A stretch of DNA of 64,000 nucleotides from Nocardia brasiliensis ATCC 700358. Lineage in GTDB: Bacteria; Actinomycetota; Actinomycetes; Mycobacteriales; Mycobacteriaceae. Of the stretch, positions 10,026-18,840 are shown piece after piece; the first letter of the stretch is position 1, and each line of letters opens with the position of its first letter. The notes beneath the pieces were generated by a model that was given only the letters and a program-made list of their open reading frames with translations, did not search any database and was not told the DNA's origin. The position numbers were made by a program, and so were the translations under genes. Location: contig NC_018681.1 in the NCBI RefSeq assembly GCF_000250675.2, positions 6,572,001 to 6,636,000 on the forward strand, read 5' to 3'.

Positions 10026-10417
10026 TGCCACTCGACTCCGATCCAGCTGCCGACCATCCCGAACGTGCCCAATATCCAGAGCGTCACGACGACCAGCGCG
10101 AAGGTGGCGGCCGCCGCGAACACCCGCATGGCGAGACCCCGTTCGGAATACCACGCCATACCCTGCCGGTACTTGTCGCGTAGCCAGCCGAGGGCCCGGC
10201 GCGCCCAGGCGAATTCGGTGGCGAGGATGCCAAGTCCGGCGAAGACGATCGCCCAGCCGGGTCCGGGGTACGGAATCGCCAGGATCCCGAGCGCGAGCAC
10301 CGCGGCACCGGCCAGCGCGACCCCGATCCGGTAGACCAGGTTCAGCGTAGGGCGCTCGGCGACGCGGGCACGGAAGGCGCGCCAGCCTGTTGGTCGGGTT
10401 TCCAGCTCCGCGGTCAT
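9998..10417 (-). CDS. PGPGW/TIGR02611 family membrane protein
   Basis: The 139-residue protein has three hydrophobic segments (about residues 28-46, 50-66 and 95-117). The family signature PGPGWAIVFAGLGILATEF spans the second. Proteins of this family are common in actinobacteria and have no assigned role. The gene overlaps the FhuF-like gene downstream by 28 bases, suggesting co-expression. Confidence 0.88.
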   Translation of the reverse strand: MTAELETRPTGWRAFRARVAERPTLNLVYRIGVALAGAAVLALGILAIPYPGPGWAIVFAGLGILATEFAWARRALGWLRDKYRQGMAWYSERGLAMRVFAAAATFALVVVTLWILGTFGMVGSWIGVEWQWLRSPLKW

Positions 10418-10466
10418 CTTTCTCAGCTTACGAGTCGGCGGGCCGCGCCAGGGCGGCCCGAACGCG

Positions 10467-10499
10467 TCGAACCCGCCCGGTGCCGCCGGGCGGGTTCGA
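10467..10499 (-). terminator. Intrinsic terminator of the first SulP-CA gene
   Basis: A perfect 14-bp stem (10467-10480 with 10486-10499) with a 5-nt loop lies just beyond the stop of the fusion gene at 10511. Its position separates that gene from the PGPGW gene on the same strand. Confidence 0.85.
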
Positions 10500-10510
10500 T
10501 GCTCCTGCGA

Positions 10511-12763
10511 TCAGACCAGTTCGGGCATGACCCGCTGGCCCGCTTCGTCATCGATGTGCGCCAGGCCGTGCTCGGTCACCTCGATGACCCGCCCGCTGGC
10601 GATATCGAAGAACAGGCCGGACACGGTGACCCCGCGCTCCTCGACCGCCCTGCGCACGGCCGGGTGCCGCTGCAGGTTCTCCAACTGCACCGCGACGTTC
10701 ACCATGCTGAGCTGATCGACCTCGTTGAAGCCGGCCCGCGCCGCGGCCACCGCCACCGGATGACCCCGGTGCATCCGGTCCAGGCTGGGCCGGGCATGGG
10801 CGAGCCACTTGTCGATCTCCGGACCCGCCTGCGCGCCCGAATGCAGTGCCTTCATGGCGCCGCACGACGAGTGACCGCAGACCACGATCGAGCGCACGTT
10901 CAGCTCCTCCAGCGCGAAGACGAGCGCCGCGTCGACCGACGGATCACCCACGGCCGGAACGAGATTGCCCACATTGCGGACGGTGAACAGGTCACCGGGC
11001 CCGCTGTTGGTGATCATGTTCGGCACGATGCGCGAGTCGGCGCAGGTGAGGAAGAACGAATCCGGATCCTGGCTGTGCACCAGCTCGTCCAGATGCGGCC
11101 GCACCACGTGCGCATGGCTGCGGTGGTAGGCCGCGACGCCGGCCGCGATCGGGTCGTCGTGCTCGTCGCGCCGCCATGGACCGAGGATGTCGCTCAACAC
11201 CGCGCGGCCGAAACTGCGCGACGGCGGACCCGAGGTGGCGTGCTCCATCCGGGCACTGCCGATCTCCACGAAATCGACACTGCCGCCGTTGCTTTCCTGC
11301 TGGCGCACCCAGTCCTCGATGGCCTCGAACGCGGCGTGATCGAGGAAGTCGACGGTCATCTCGACGGTGACGTCGGCGTCCGAGGGCACCTTCATGAACT
11401 CCGCGGACAGCTTCGGCAGCGCGAGGAACGTGCAGGAACCGTCGATGGTGATCATCCAGCGTTGCGAGCCCGGGATCTGCCGGGCGTTGATGGCGACCCG
11501 CACCACGCGCCACAGCAGCAGCCCGAACGCCAGCGCGAGGCCGATCAGCACGCCCTCGAGCAGGTTCAGGAACACCACGCCGGCGATGGTGGCGGAGTAG
11601 ACGAGCAGATCACCGGTCCGCCGGGCAAGCCGGATATGGGCGAGTTTGACCAGCTGCGTACCGATGACGATCAGCAGGCCGGCCAGTGCCGCCTTCGGGA
11701 TCTGCTGCACCACGGCGGCCAGGGCCACCGAGAACACCAGGATCCAGACGCCGTGCAGCACCGCGGAGGCGCGACTGCGCGCACCCGCCTGCACGTTGGT
11801 GGCGGAGCGCACGATCACGCCGGTCACCGGGAGGCCGCCGAGCAGGCCCGAGAGCACGTTGGACGAACCCTGACCGATCAGCTCGCGGTCGAAGTTGGTA
11901 CGCCGACCGGAGTGCATCTTGTCCACCGCGACGGCGGAGAGCAGGCTCTCCACGCTGGCGATCAGAGCGATGGTGATGATCATCAGCACCACGGCCGACC
12001 AGTCGCCGCGCGGCAGTTCCGGCAGGCCGATCGCGTCGAACAGCGAGCCGTTCAACACGATTCGCTCGGCGCCGGTCGGCAGCACCATGGCGAGCAGGGT
12101 GGCCGCGACCACCGCGACCAGCGGTCCGGGCACGGCGCGCACCTTGGCGGGCATGTACTTCCAGCCCAGCATGATCGCGATGACCACCACGCCGATGAAC
12201 GCGTCGCCACCGTGCAGCGACATCAGCTGCCCGGGCAGCTGGGTGATGTTCTTCCACGCGGAGCTGTGCGACGAACCGCCCAGCAGCACGTGAATCTGTT
12301 GCAGCGCAATGGTGATACCGATACCGGCGAGCATCGCGTGCACCACCACCGGCGCGACGGCCAGTGCGGCGCGCGCGATCCGGCTGAGGCCGAACAGGAT
12401 TTGCAGCACACCGGCCGCGACGACGATGAAACCGGTTACCTTCCAGCCGAATTGGCTGATGGACTCGGCAACCACGACGGTGAGGCCGGCCGCGGGGCCG
12501 CTCACCTGGAGCACGGAGCCGCCGAACAGGCCGGCGACGATGCCGCCGATGACGGCGGCGATGAGACCCGCCATGACCGGCGCACCGGAGGCGAGGGCGA
12601 TGCCGAGGGACAGCGGCAGCGCGACCAGGAAGACCACAATCGAGGCGGGCACGTCATGGCGCAGAATCGATTGGACACGTTCGGACATCTGTCCGGAACT
12701 TCGACCCGAGCCCGCGGGGACTGGCGGTGACATCGGTGGGGCTAAATCGTTATCGACAGCCAT
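10511..12763 (-). CDS. SulP transporter fused to beta-carbonic anhydrase (copy 1)
   Basis: The 750-residue protein has an N-terminal SulP anion transporter (about 10-14 membrane segments from residue 35 to 430, starting VPASIVVFLVALPLSLGIAL). A STAS-like cytoplasmic segment follows, then a C-terminal beta-class carbonic anhydrase. The zinc ligands are readable as C574 (in CADSR), H631 and C634 (in CGHSSCGAM), with the D576/R578 dyad. Such fusions are thought to import bicarbonate or another anion and interconvert it with CO2 at the inner face. The ATG at 12763 follows GAAGGAG. It is a paralogue of the next gene upstream, to which it is similar along its whole length. Confidence 0.93.
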   Translation of the reverse strand: MAVDNDLAPPMSPPVPAGSGRSSGQMSERVQSILRHDVPASIVVFLVALPLSLGIALASGAPVMAGLIAAVIGGIVAGLFGGSVLQVSGPAAGLTVVVAESISQFGWKVTGFIVVAAGVLQILFGLSRIARAALAVAPVVVHAMLAGIGITIALQQIHVLLGGSSHSSAWKNITQLPGQLMSLHGGDAFIGVVVIAIMLGWKYMPAKVRAVPGPLVAVVAATLLAMVLPTGAERIVLNGSLFDAIGLPELPRGDWSAVVLMIITIALIASVESLLSAVAVDKMHSGRRTNFDRELIGQGSSNVLSGLLGGLPVTGVIVRSATNVQAGARSRASAVLHGVWILVFSVALAAVVQQIPKAALAGLLIVIGTQLVKLAHIRLARRTGDLLVYSATIAGVVFLNLLEGVLIGLALAFGLLLWRVVRVAINARQIPGSQRWMITIDGSCTFLALPKLSAEFMKVPSDADVTVEMTVDFLDHAAFEAIEDWVRQQESNGGSVDFVEIGSARMEHATSGPPSRSFGRAVLSDILGPWRRDEHDDPIAAGVAAYHRSHAHVVRPHLDELVHSQDPDSFFLTCADSRIVPNMITNSGPGDLFTVRNVGNLVPAVGDPSVDAALVFALEELNVRSIVVCGHSSCGAMKALHSGAQAGPEIDKWLAHARPSLDRMHRGHPVAVAAARAGFNEVDQLSMVNVAVQLENLQRHPAVRRAVEERGVTVSGLFFDIASGRVIEVTEHGLAHIDDEAGQRVMPELV

Positions 12764-12913
12764 GACTTCTCCTTCGCCGAACCCGGTCCGGAGACCGAGG
12801 TCGGTTGACGATCAAATGTCCAGCAGGGCAAGCGACCGCGAACCGGCATTCTCGCGGTGAAGCAGCTCTCCCGACACGGCAACGGGTCGGGATGTAAACC
12901 GAATCAAGATTAT

Positions 12914-12933
12914 TAGTAAAGACTTAGCAAAGC
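12914..12933. promoter_or_regulatory. Shared 20-mer upstream of SulP-CA copy 1
   Basis: TAGTAAAGACTTAGCAAAGC (plus strand) lies about 150-170 bases upstream of the gene start. The same 20-mer with one change occurs at 15395-15414 upstream of the second copy. The shared AT-rich element amid diverged sequence suggests a promoter or regulator site common to both genes. Confidence 0.5.
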
Positions 12934-13029
12934 CTGAGAACCACGCAAACTATGCGTAAATTCGCAGCTCCCAGGGCTATGGCCTGCCTCACAAGCTTGC
13001 GAAGGCGGTATCGAGGCCCGTCTCGGGGG

Positions 13030-15261
13030 TTACACCGGCTGTGCGGCGACACGGCGCCCCTCATCGTCGAACTCCGCGATGCCGTCCACGGTCACCTCGA
13101 TCACCCGGGCGGTGGCCAGGTCGAAGAACAAGCCCGAGACCGCGACGCCGCGCTCCTCGATCCCCTGCCGGACTGCGGGATGGGCGTGCAACGTCTCCAG
13201 CTGCACCGCGACGTTCACCATGCCGAGCTGGTCCACCTCCCCGAAGCCGGCGAAGGCCGCCGCCTCGGCCACCGGATGCCCGAGCCGGAACCGGTCGAGG
13301 CTGGGCCGCGCGTGCGCCAGCCAGTCCCCCAGGCCGGGGCCGGTCCGCACGTCACGGTACAGCGCCTCCATCGCGCCGCAGCCGGAGTGCCCGCACACCA
13401 CGACGGCCCGCACGTCCAGCTTCTCCAACGCGTAGATGAGCGCGGCCTCCACCGAGACGTCACTGCCCGCGGTCGGCACCAGATTGCCCACGTTGCGGAC
13501 GGTGAACAGGTCGCCGGGGCCGCTGTTGGTGATGACGTTCGGGACCACGCGCGCATCGGCGCAGGTCAGGAAGAACGAGTCGGCGTCGGGCCGATGCTGC
13601 AGGCCCGCCAGGTGCGGCCGCAGCAGGTGCGCGTGCCCGCGGTGATAGGCGGCGATGCCGGCCGTGATCGGATCCTCCCGGTTGCCGCTGCGCCGCCACG
13701 GCCCGATCGCCTGATCGAGCACCTTCCTGGAGTGGCCGCGCTCGGGCGGCCCGGCGGTCGCCGTTGCCATCCGCGCGCTACCGATCTCGACGAATTCGAC
13801 TGCGCCGCCCTCGGCTTCGCGGCGCGCGGCCCACTCGGTGATCCGCTCGTAGGAGGCATGATCGAGGAAGTCCACGGTCATCTCGACGGTCACGTCCGCG
13901 CCCGCGGGCACCTTCGCCAGCTCGGCGCTCAGCTTCGGCAGCGCGAGGAAGGTGCAGGTGCCGTCGATGGTGACCACCCAGCGGCGGGTACCGGCCACCG
14001 GCGCGGCGGCGATCGTCACCCGGACCACCCGCCACAGCAGCAGTGCGAACGAGAGCACGAGCCCGATCACCATGCCCACCAACAGATTCAGGAACACCAC
14101 GCTGAGCACCGTCGCGACGTAGACGTAGAGATCACCGGTGCGCCGGGCCAGCCGGATGTGCGCCAGCTTGACCAGCTGCACGCCGATCAGGATCAGCAGG
14201 CCGGCCAGCGCCGCCTTCGGGATCTGCTGGACCAGACCGGCGAACGCGACCGCGAACAGCAGGATCCAGATCCCGTGCAGCACGGTCGCCGCCCTGGTCT
14301 GCGCGCCCGCGTTCGCGTTGGTGATGCTGCGGACGATCACCGCGGCGATCGGCAGGCCGCCGAGCATGCCGGACACCGCGTTCGCCGTGCCCTGCCCGAT
14401 CAGTTCCCGGTCGAGGTTGGTCGCGCTGCCGGGGCGCAGTTTGTCCACGGCGACGGCCGAGAGCAGGGTTTCCACGCTGGCGATGAGCGCGATCGTCACC
14501 ATGGTCAGCGCGATCGCCGTCCACGTGCCCGAGGGCACCGCGGGCAGACCGATCGCGTCCAGCAGCGAACCGTTGAGCACCAGCCGCTCCACCTGGGCGG
14601 GCAAGACCAGCGACAGCACGGTCGCGACCACCACCGCGACCAGCGGCCCGGGGACCGACCGGACCTGACGCGGCAGGAACTTCCAGCCGACCAGGATCAC
14701 GATCACCACCAGGCCGATCACCAGGTCGCCGCTGTGCACCGACATCAGCTGGTGCGGCAGCTGCACGAGGCTGTCGAACGAGGAGCTGAGCGAGGCGCCA
14801 CCCAGCAGCACATGTACCTGCTGCAGCGCGATGATCACGCCGATGCCGGCCAGCAGCGCGTGCACCACCACCGGCGCGATCGCCAGCGCGGCACGCGCTA
14901 TCCGGCTGAGCCCGAACAGGATCTGCAGGAGGCCGGCGCCGACGGTGATGAAACACGTGGCAGCCCAGCCGAATTGGTGCACACTCTCGGCGACGATCAC
15001 GGTGAGACTGGCGGTGGGCCCGCTCACCTGCACCGCCGAGCCGCCGAGCAGACCGGCGACCACGCCGCCGACCACGGCGGCGATCAGCCCGGCGGCGACC
15101 GGCGCACCGGAGGCGACCGCGACACCGAGGGAAAGGGGCAGTGCGACAAGGAAAACCACGATCGAAGCGGGCAGATCGTGGCGGCCGAGAACGGCCAGGC
15201 GTGCAGGTAAAGAGGTCGTGCGCGGCAACGTCCGTGGTGCAGGATCGGTGTCGGTGGACAT
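13030..15261 (-). CDS. SulP transporter fused to beta-carbonic anhydrase (copy 2)
   Basis: This 743-residue paralogue of the preceding gene has the same order: SulP membrane domain from about residue 25 to 420, STAS-like segment, beta-carbonic anhydrase. The zinc site is intact (C567 in CADAR, then CGHSGCGAM); the residue after the catalytic aspartate is alanine rather than serine. The start at 15261 is an ATG five bases after GAAGGAG, nearly the same leader as copy 1; a much longer upstream frame is not credible. The two genes lie head to tail with 266 bases between them, so each probably has its own promoter. They look like a tandem duplication that has since diverged. Confidence 0.92.
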   Translation of the reverse strand: MSTDTDPAPRTLPRTTSLPARLAVLGRHDLPASIVVFLVALPLSLGVAVASGAPVAAGLIAAVVGGVVAGLLGGSAVQVSGPTASLTVIVAESVHQFGWAATCFITVGAGLLQILFGLSRIARAALAIAPVVVHALLAGIGVIIALQQVHVLLGGASLSSSFDSLVQLPHQLMSVHSGDLVIGLVVIVILVGWKFLPRQVRSVPGPLVAVVVATVLSLVLPAQVERLVLNGSLLDAIGLPAVPSGTWTAIALTMVTIALIASVETLLSAVAVDKLRPGSATNLDRELIGQGTANAVSGMLGGLPIAAVIVRSITNANAGAQTRAATVLHGIWILLFAVAFAGLVQQIPKAALAGLLILIGVQLVKLAHIRLARRTGDLYVYVATVLSVVFLNLLVGMVIGLVLSFALLLWRVVRVTIAAAPVAGTRRWVVTIDGTCTFLALPKLSAELAKVPAGADVTVEMTVDFLDHASYERITEWAARREAEGGAVEFVEIGSARMATATAGPPERGHSRKVLDQAIGPWRRSGNREDPITAGIAAYHRGHAHLLRPHLAGLQHRPDADSFFLTCADARVVPNVITNSGPGDLFTVRNVGNLVPTAGSDVSVEAALIYALEKLDVRAVVVCGHSGCGAMEALYRDVRTGPGLGDWLAHARPSLDRFRLGHPVAEAAAFAGFGEVDQLGMVNVAVQLETLHAHPAVRQGIEERGVAVSGLFFDLATARVIEVTVDGIAEFDDEGRRVAAQPV

Positions 15262-15394
15262 ATTTCTCCTTCGCCGGGCGAACGCACGCCGTCCCGGTTC
15301 ATCGGTGGAACATGTACTGGCATCGAAAGCGAGCAGCGGGCGAAGCTCAACCGCCCCAGAGCGGCAAACCCGAGTGACGCGAAGGTCTGGACAA

Positions 15395-15414
15395 TAGTAA
15401 AGACTTCGCAAAGC
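15395..15414. promoter_or_regulatory. Shared 20-mer upstream of SulP-CA copy 2
   Basis: TAGTAAAGACTTCGCAAAGC differs at one base from the element at 12914-12933 and lies about 134-153 bases upstream of the copy 2 start. It is also about 125 bases upstream of the divergent mcrB-like gene, so it could affect both. Confidence 0.5.
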
Positions 15415-15539
15415 ATATGAAAAGGTTTCCAACGGAATCTTTCCCGCCGTCATCAAATTGTGACTGTGGTCACATGCTGTTCTCAGGGTTCGGTCCGACG
15501 CGCCCCGGTCCCAGAGATTCGCCCAGTCGACGCGACCGG

Positions 15540-17306
15540 ATGGGTCAGAATTGGCCGGTGGCCGAGGAGAAGCTCTCGCTGGGACGGTTGGGTTCAGTAC
15601 AGGTCGAGGCGGTGGCACGGACGATCATGCGGCGCTGCCTGGTGGACGACGATTCGCTGTTCACACCGGGGCGCGCGATCTGGACACCGGAACATCTAGC
15701 CGAGTTGCATCGTGCGTACGTGGACGCACCGGATGCCTCCGGCGCCTCCTTCGTCGCCAAACTCGAGCACCAGCTCGCCGAGATCGGTCCGCCCGCACGG
15801 CAACTGTTCGCCGAGATCTACACCCTGAACGTGCTACCGCTGGTTAACCTGTTGCCCACCACCAAGATTCGGGCCGTCGAGCGGATACTGGAGCCGCTCG
15901 ACGAGCCGGTGGGCATACCCGACGAAGTCCTCGAGGCCTTCCAGGACGGCGTCTTCAACGGTGGCCGCGCGTTCAACAGCAGACGCTGGGCACAGCTGGC
16001 GTACCTGGTGGAGTTCGCCGAGTACTTCAAGAGCCACGACCTCGCACAGCGACAGGCCGCCCGAGCCGATCCGTTCGCCTGCCGTGCCATCGTCCGCGGC
16101 GCGCCCGGCCCGCGCGAACCCGCGCAACGACAAGCACTGCTGTACCTCTTCCACCCCGAATACTTTCTGCCGATCGTGTCCGGCGCCCACCGGACCGCGT
16201 TGCGCGACGGCCTGGCCTCGGCCTATCTCCCGTCCGGCGGCACCGACGATCTCGATCGCGACCTGCGAGCCATCGACGACGCGGTGCTCGCGGCGACCGG
16301 TGCGCCGGTGGACTACTACCTGTCACCGTGGCGGGAGATGTGGCAGACCGACACCGCTGGCGACCCGGTGGTCACGGCGGAGGTCGCCGCCGAAAGCGAC
16401 GACGACGCAGTCGAAGCCACGCCGTACACCGTGGCCGAGATCGTCGCGGACGGCTGCTTCCATTCCGCCGAGGCATTGCGGCAGATGCTGGCGCGGTGGT
16501 CGAGCAAGAAGAACCTCGTGCTGCAAGGTGCGCCGGGCACCGGAAAGACCTGGCTCGCACGGCGATTGGCCTACGCGCTGATCGGATCGCAGTCCCCCGA
16601 GGCGATTCGGTCGGTGCAGTTCCATCCGAATACGTCCTACGAGGACTTCGTGCGGGGTTGGCGACCGGTGACGACCGAGGACGGCTCGGGCCGGCTGGAT
16701 CTCGTCGACGGCCCGTTGCTCACCCACGCGGAACGCGCACGGCGGCAACCCGATATCCCGCACGTGCTGGTGATCGAGGAGATCAACCGCGGCAACCCCG
16801 CGCAGGCCTTCGGCGAGATGCTGACCCTCATCGAGGCGACCAAACGGAGCGAGCACGACGCACTCGAACTCTCGTATTCGTCCGTCCCCGGCGAGCGCTA
16901 CCACCTGCCCGACAACCTGTATCTGATCGGCACGATGAACCTCGCGGACCGGTCGTTGGCCCTGGTCGATTTCGCGCTGCGCCGCCGGTTCGCCTTCGAA
17001 ACGCTGGCTCCCGCGTTCACCGAGGCGTGGGCGGCGGAGTTGCGCTCGAAGCTGCCGATGTCCGGCGACCTCGTCGGCCGGATCCACGACCGGGTGGCCG
17101 CGTTGAACACCACCATCGCCGAGCATCGGATGCTCGGCCCCTCGTTCCGGATCGGCCACAGCTTCTTCACCCCGAACGAACCCCAATCCGACGGATGGCG
17201 GTGGTTCCTCGGCGTGGTGGAGAGTGAGATCGAGCCGCTGTTGCGCGAATACTGGTTCGACGAACCGGCCACCGCGGACGACGCGGTCGCCCGGTTGAAG
17301 GCCTGA
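15540..17306 (+). CDS. mcrB: McrB-like AAA+ GTPase of a type IV restriction system
   Basis: McrB is the nucleotide-driven DNA translocase and target-recognition subunit that works with McrC to cut modified DNA. The protein (about 588 residues) has an unassigned N-terminal region of about 300 residues, probably the DNA-reading part, then an AAA+ domain. The Walker A is GAPGTGKT at 330-337, the Walker B region VLVIEEINRGNPAQAF is near 410, and the McrB-type sensor is GTMNLADRSLALVDFALRRR. The EINRGN and DRSLA elements are specific to McrB. The start is uncertain: ATG 15540 or GTG 15558, neither with a good ribosome site. mcrC follows one base after the stop. Confidence 0.88.
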   Translation: MGQNWPVAEEKLSLGRLGSVQVEAVARTIMRRCLVDDDSLFTPGRAIWTPEHLAELHRAYVDAPDASGASFVAKLEHQLAEIGPPARQLFAEIYTLNVLPLVNLLPTTKIRAVERILEPLDEPVGIPDEVLEAFQDGVFNGGRAFNSRRWAQLAYLVEFAEYFKSHDLAQRQAARADPFACRAIVRGAPGPREPAQRQALLYLFHPEYFLPIVSGAHRTALRDGLASAYLPSGGTDDLDRDLRAIDDAVLAATGAPVDYYLSPWREMWQTDTAGDPVVTAEVAAESDDDAVEATPYTVAEIVADGCFHSAEALRQMLARWSSKKNLVLQGAPGTGKTWLARRLAYALIGSQSPEAIRSVQFHPNTSYEDFVRGWRPVTTEDGSGRLDLVDGPLLTHAERARRQPDIPHVLVIEEINRGNPAQAFGEMLTLIEATKRSEHDALELSYSSVPGERYHLPDNLYLIGTMNLADRSLALVDFALRRRFAFETLAPAFTEAWAAELRSKLPMSGDLVGRIHDRVAALNTTIAEHRMLGPSFRIGHSFFTPNEPQSDGWRWFLGVVESEIEPLLREYWFDEPATADDAVARLKA

Positions 17307-17307
17307 C

Positions 17308-18384
17308 GTGCTCGTCGTAGGCGAGAAGAAGACGCGCATTCCGGTGCGCAGCCTCTGGTTCCTGCTCATCTACGAGTCGGGTTTGCTCGACCAACTGTCC
17401 ACCGGCCGACGCGCGGCGGTGCTCGGCGGCGACCGCGACGACCACCTCTCCGACGTCATCGTCGAGCTCTTCGCCGGCGATGTCGAAGCGCGGCTGCGCA
17501 GGCAGCTCACTCCCCAATACCGGGATCGCGCAGCCGATCTCACCCGTGTGCGCGGACGCATCGACCACCTGCGCACCGAGGGTCGTCGCCTGCTCGACCG
17601 GGGCACGGTCGCCTGCCGCTTCACCGAGTTGATCGTCGACACCCCGCGCAACCGGTATATCGCTGCGGTCCTGCGCAAGTCGGCGACGCTCGTGCAGAGC
17701 GAGGAACTCGCGCACCGCTGCACCGCCGCCGCGTTCGCCCTGTCCCGGCTCGGTGTGGGCACCCGGGCACCCACCCGCGCGGAACTGTCCCGCGACCGGG
17801 TCGGCACCCATGATCGGGCCGACCAGCATCTGCTGTCCTTGGCCAGACTGGTCGAGGACATGGCCCTGCCGGTGCACGAGCCCGGCCACATCCACCTGCC
17901 GGAAATCGACACCGGCGCGCATGGTCGCCTGCGCACGCTTTTCGAGAAGGCGATCCGCAATTACTACCGCCGGCATTTGAATTCGGCGGACTGGACCGTC
18001 ACCGCACCGAAACTTCGCTGGGACCATCGCTCGAACGATGCCGGTGCCGCCCTACTGCCGGAAATGCGCACGGACACTGTGCTGGCGCATCGGAAAACCG
18101 CTCGCCGCATCATCATCGAGACGAAGTTCACCGACGGGTTGACCGAGCACTACGGCAAGATCCGCGTCAAGAGCGAATACCTCTACCAGCTCTACGCGTA
18201 TCTGATGTCCCAGCCTCAGCCCGACGCCGAGGGTGTGCTGCTTTTCGTCACCACCGCGGGACGAACACCTATCGCCGAGTCGGTGACCATTCAGGGCCAC
18301 CGACTCCGCTTCATATCCTTGGACCTCGCCCAACCCCTCGCGGGCATCCGGCAGACGCTCGACGGTGTGCTGTCCACCGAGTGA
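17308..18384 (+). CDS. mcrC: McrC-like nuclease of a type IV restriction system
   Basis: McrC supplies the endonuclease active site and stimulates McrB. The 358-residue protein has an N-terminal beta/helical part (IPVRSLWFLLIYESG) typical of McrC and a C-terminal PD-(D/E)xK nuclease core with D256, E271 and K273 (the last two in IIIETKF). All key residues are present, so the system looks active. It starts at a GTG at 17308 directly after the mcrB stop and must be co-translated. It ends against a hairpin terminator shared with the convergent RiPP precursor gene. Confidence 0.88.
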   Translation: MLVVGEKKTRIPVRSLWFLLIYESGLLDQLSTGRRAAVLGGDRDDHLSDVIVELFAGDVEARLRRQLTPQYRDRAADLTRVRGRIDHLRTEGRRLLDRGTVACRFTELIVDTPRNRYIAAVLRKSATLVQSEELAHRCTAAAFALSRLGVGTRAPTRAELSRDRVGTHDRADQHLLSLARLVEDMALPVHEPGHIHLPEIDTGAHGRLRTLFEKAIRNYYRRHLNSADWTVTAPKLRWDHRSNDAGAALLPEMRTDTVLAHRKTARRIIIETKFTDGLTEHYGKIRVKSEYLYQLYAYLMSQPQPDAEGVLLFVTTAGRTPIAESVTIQGHRLRFISLDLAQPLAGIRQTLDGVLSTE

Positions 18385-18411
18385 TCCCCCGGTAAGCGCT
18401 ACCGGGGGATC
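18383..18411. terminator. Bidirectional terminator between mcrC and the RiPP precursor
   Basis: A perfect 12-bp stem (18383-18394 with 18400-18411) around AGCGC lies between two converging genes and overlaps the mcrC stop codon. It is the only plausible terminator for either transcript. Confidence 0.85.
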
Positions 18412-18424
18412 TGTCTCGGCAGAC

Positions 18425-18622
18425 CTACGCTTCGAGCCCGTCGAGGGGATTGCTCGTGTCGCGACCGCAGGTGCTGCACACGCAGTAGCCACAGGTGCAA
18501 CAGGCGGAGCAGTCGCAGGGCGGGATCAGGCCGGTAGGAACCGAGCGGTCGTCGGTCATGGTCAGATTTTCGGGTTCGAGATTCAGTAATTCGAGGGCGA
18601 GATTCGCCGAGGTGATGGGCAT
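18425..18622 (-). CDS. Thiazole-rich RiPP (TOMM) precursor peptide
   Basis: The 65-residue peptide has a leader of about 30-35 residues, acidic and leucine-rich (MPITSANLALELLNLEPEN), and a core CDCSACCTCGYCVCSTCG with eight cysteines at residues 36, 38, 41, 42, 44, 47, 49 and 52, interspersed with Ser and Thr. A tail without cysteine (RDTSNPLDGLEA) follows. Cysteines spaced by single residues just after a PP element are typical substrates of YcaO cyclodehydratases, and such enzymes are encoded 220 bases away on the other strand. The ATG at 18622 follows AGGAGAGG at nine bases. The number of azoles, the cleavage site and the activity are unknown. A metallothionein-like metal-binding peptide is the main alternative, but the neighbours argue against it. 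Confidence 0.85.
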   Translation of the reverse strand: MPITSANLALELLNLEPENLTMTDDRSVPTGLIPPCDCSACCTCGYCVCSTCGRDTSNPLDGLEA

Positions 18623-18712
18623 GTGCCGGTCCTCTCCTGGTTGGATTCGTGCAGGAACTTCGAATATGCCTGCCGCGCTTTCCCTTCCGACAGGGCAGCA
18701 CTCCCGGCGGGG

Positions 18713-18729
18713 CCGGGAAGAATTCCCGG
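18713..18729. promoter_or_regulatory. Palindromic operator-like site 1, RiPP divergent promoter
   Basis: CCGGGAAGAATTCCCGG is a perfect 7-3-7 inverted repeat in the 218-bp gap between the precursor gene (minus) and the modification operon (plus). A near copy lies 35 bp further on. A repressor or activator controlling both directions is the likely reading. Confidence 0.55.
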
Positions 18730-18747
18730 GTCACCGGTCGAGTGCGG

Positions 18748-18764
18748 CCGGGAACATTTCCCGT
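18748..18764. promoter_or_regulatory. Palindromic operator-like site 2, RiPP divergent promoter
   Basis: CCGGGAACATTTCCCGT repeats site 1 with the same 3-bp spacer and one arm-end change. The centre-to-centre distance is 35 bp, a little over three helical turns, which would allow cooperative binding. A half-site GGGAATTC follows at about 18771. Confidence 0.55.
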
Positions 18765-18840
18765 CTGTTCGGGAATTCGTGCTCTGTCGGTGTCACCGGC
18801 GTACGTGTGATCGTGCTTCAGGAGGCGAAAGGAGTCCGGT

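Noticed and set aside
12952..15210. A 752-codon plus-strand frame opposite the second SulP-CA gene
   Set aside because: It is a shadow of the true gene with no domain and no ribosome site; the same happens at 10499-12730 opposite copy 1.
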